A stretch of DNA of 5,918 nt from an uncultured Bacilli bacterium (lineage in GTDB: Bacteria > Bacillota_I > Bacilli_A > RF39 > UBA660), in contig CAJTXV010000054.1 of NCBI GenBank assembly GCA_910584255.1, forward strand, positions 1 through 5,918, given 5' to 3'. Positions 5,316 to 5,918 of the stretch are shown here, piece after piece. A program made the translations under genes and the position numbers. Within the stretch, counting starts at the first letter, position 1; every line of letters begins with the position of its first letter. The notes under the pieces are model-generated. The model searched no databases. It was not told the origin of the DNA and saw only the letters and a program-made list of their open reading frames with translations.

Positions 5316-5784
5316 ATGAATTGTGAGAAAATAGGGAAGTTTATTGCAGAAAGTAGAAAAGAGGCTGGTTTAACTCAAGAACAGTTAGCAGAAAAATTAG
5401 GAATATCAGATCGAGCTGTTTCAAAATGGGAAAGGGGGCTTAAATATGCCTGATGTTTCATTGTTTGAATCACTATGTAAAGAACTTGATATTTCTATAA
5501 ATGAGTTAATCTCTGGCGAAAAAATAAATAATGAAGACTATAAAAGAATAGCAGAACAAAATTTAACAATATTATTTTTGGATAGAAAAAAATGTTTGTT
5601 GTTAAAAGTAGTAGCTGAAATCTTAATTGTTTTTGGATTAATTATTATGTTGTCCATGCCTGATATTTTAAAAATGACTTTAATTCAAAATATAGTAATG
5701 CGAGTTATAGGTTTATTTATATTTGGATGTGGAACAATTTTAGAATATTATATTAGGAAAATAACTTATAAGATGAAAAAATAA
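5316..5784 (+). pseudogene. Frameshifted XRE helix-turn-helix/membrane regulator, paralogue of the 2107 gene
   Basis: The first frame (ATG 5316, SD AAAGGAG, stop TGA 5451-5453) gives 45 residues: a complete Cro/CI-type HTH, LTQEQLAEKLGISDRAVSKWERGL. The second frame (5446-5784, 112 residues) continues with the rest of the same domain, MPDVSLFESLCKELDISIN followed by ELISGE, a charged linker and two membrane helices at about 51-71 and 77-99. Removing one base from GGGGG (5434-5438) or AAA (5442-5444) restores ERGLNMPD in exact register with ERGLGLMD of the intact paralogue, for a 155-residue protein. So one extra base separates the halves. AAAGGGGG lies 7 bases before ATG 5446, so the second half might be translated on its own. 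A sequencing error, a true pseudogene, or a split or phase-variable gene are all possible. Confidence 0.8.
5431..5448 (+). promoter_or_regulatory. Possible internal ribosome binding site at the frameshift
   Basis: AAAGGGGG (5431-5438) followed by 7 bases and ATG (5446) has the form of a ribosome binding site and start codon. The ATG overlaps the upstream frame's region just before its TGA (5451-5453), so ribosomes ending there could restart. The same bases also code for WERG in the intact family, so the resemblance may be accidental. Confidence 0.3.
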
Positions 5785-5799
5785 ACAAATTTAAAAGAT

Positions 5800-5825
5800 G
5801 TGAGAATTATTTCTCTCATTTTTTT
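5800..5825 (+). terminator. Short hairpin terminator after the broken regulator
   Basis: TGAGA (5801-5805) pairs with TCTCA (5814-5818) around an 8-base loop, extendable by one G-T pair, and is followed directly by seven Ts. The stem is short but the T-tract is good, and it lies 16 bases after the stop codon. Confidence 0.6.
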
Positions 5826-5858
5826 GTTGTGATGTATTTATAATTAAACTATTAGTAC

Positions 5859-5904
5859 AATATTAAATTACAAGTATACTTTAAGATGTAAATAATTTAA
5901 TATT
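5859..5904. repeat. 12-base AT-only inverted repeat in the right-hand intergenic tail
   Basis: AATATTAAATTA (5859-5870) and TAATTTAATATT (5893-5904) are exact reverse complements around 22 bases, which include the palindrome AAGTATACTT (5872-5881). No gene is visible between 5826 and the window end. It could be a weak hairpin, a regulator site or chance in AT-rich DNA. Confidence 0.35.
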
Positions 5905-5918
5905 TATATCTTATTTTT

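Noticed and set aside
5316..5453. Alternative genetic code (TGA read as Trp) to explain the broken regulator
   Set aside because: TGG is used freely for Trp throughout, and reading through the TGA stays in the wrong frame and soon meets TAA. A frame change is needed in any case.
5865..5873. AAATTACAA in the tail as a seventh junction motif
   Set aside because: Only the left half matches, it is not next to a stop codon, and no ribosome binding site or gene follows in the window.

Overview
This is an AT-rich window with Shine-Dalgarno-led genes, TGG tryptophan codons and only TAA or TAG stops on the intact genes. Together with the protein families present (a helix-turn-helix/membrane regulator with a SKWERGL signature, a streptogramin/chloramphenicol-type acetyltransferase, a short TetR regulator) this points to a low-GC Gram-positive bacterium (Clostridia, Erysipelotrichia or a relative). 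The genus cannot be fixed from the sequence. No RNA gene, CRISPR array, transposase or integrase is visible.

Left block (1-2676, + strand). After an extended -10 promoter element and a decayed reading frame (36-245) come five small, unrelated genes in head-to-tail order: a 4-TM membrane protein, a 2-TM membrane protein, a left-handed beta-helix xenobiotic acetyltransferase of the Vat/CatB type, a YbhB/YbcL-type PEBP protein, and an XRE-type helix-turn-helix protein with a membrane C-terminus. All six junctions, including the one after the last gene, carry a variant of a short near-palindrome, AAATTAYAATTTA. In the first two junctions it extends into a 20-base block that includes the ribosome binding site. 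The block ends in a strong hairpin terminator (2641-2676) that also serves the convergent tetR gene. One short boundary sequence between unrelated single genes gives the block a cassette-like look. This is the most unusual feature of the window.

Middle block (2658-5227). A TetR-family repressor gene on the minus strand diverges from two tandem membrane-anchored alpha/beta hydrolases with complete Ser-His-Asp triads. The 126-base intergenic region holds a near-consensus promoter for tetR, a plausible opposing promoter for the hydrolases, and a 16-base palindrome covering the tetR -10 and the predicted hydrolase start site. The simplest model is a TetR that represses itself and the hydrolase operon until a ligand appears, possibly an ester substrate.

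Right block (5228-5918). A second helix-turn-helix/membrane protein gene shares a nearly identical 65-base segment with the one at 2107. It is broken by a single extra base near codon 41, and an SD-like run of Gs precedes the ATG of the second half. A T-tailed hairpin follows the gene. The remaining roughly 90 bases are non-coding and contain only a 12-base AT-rich inverted repeat.
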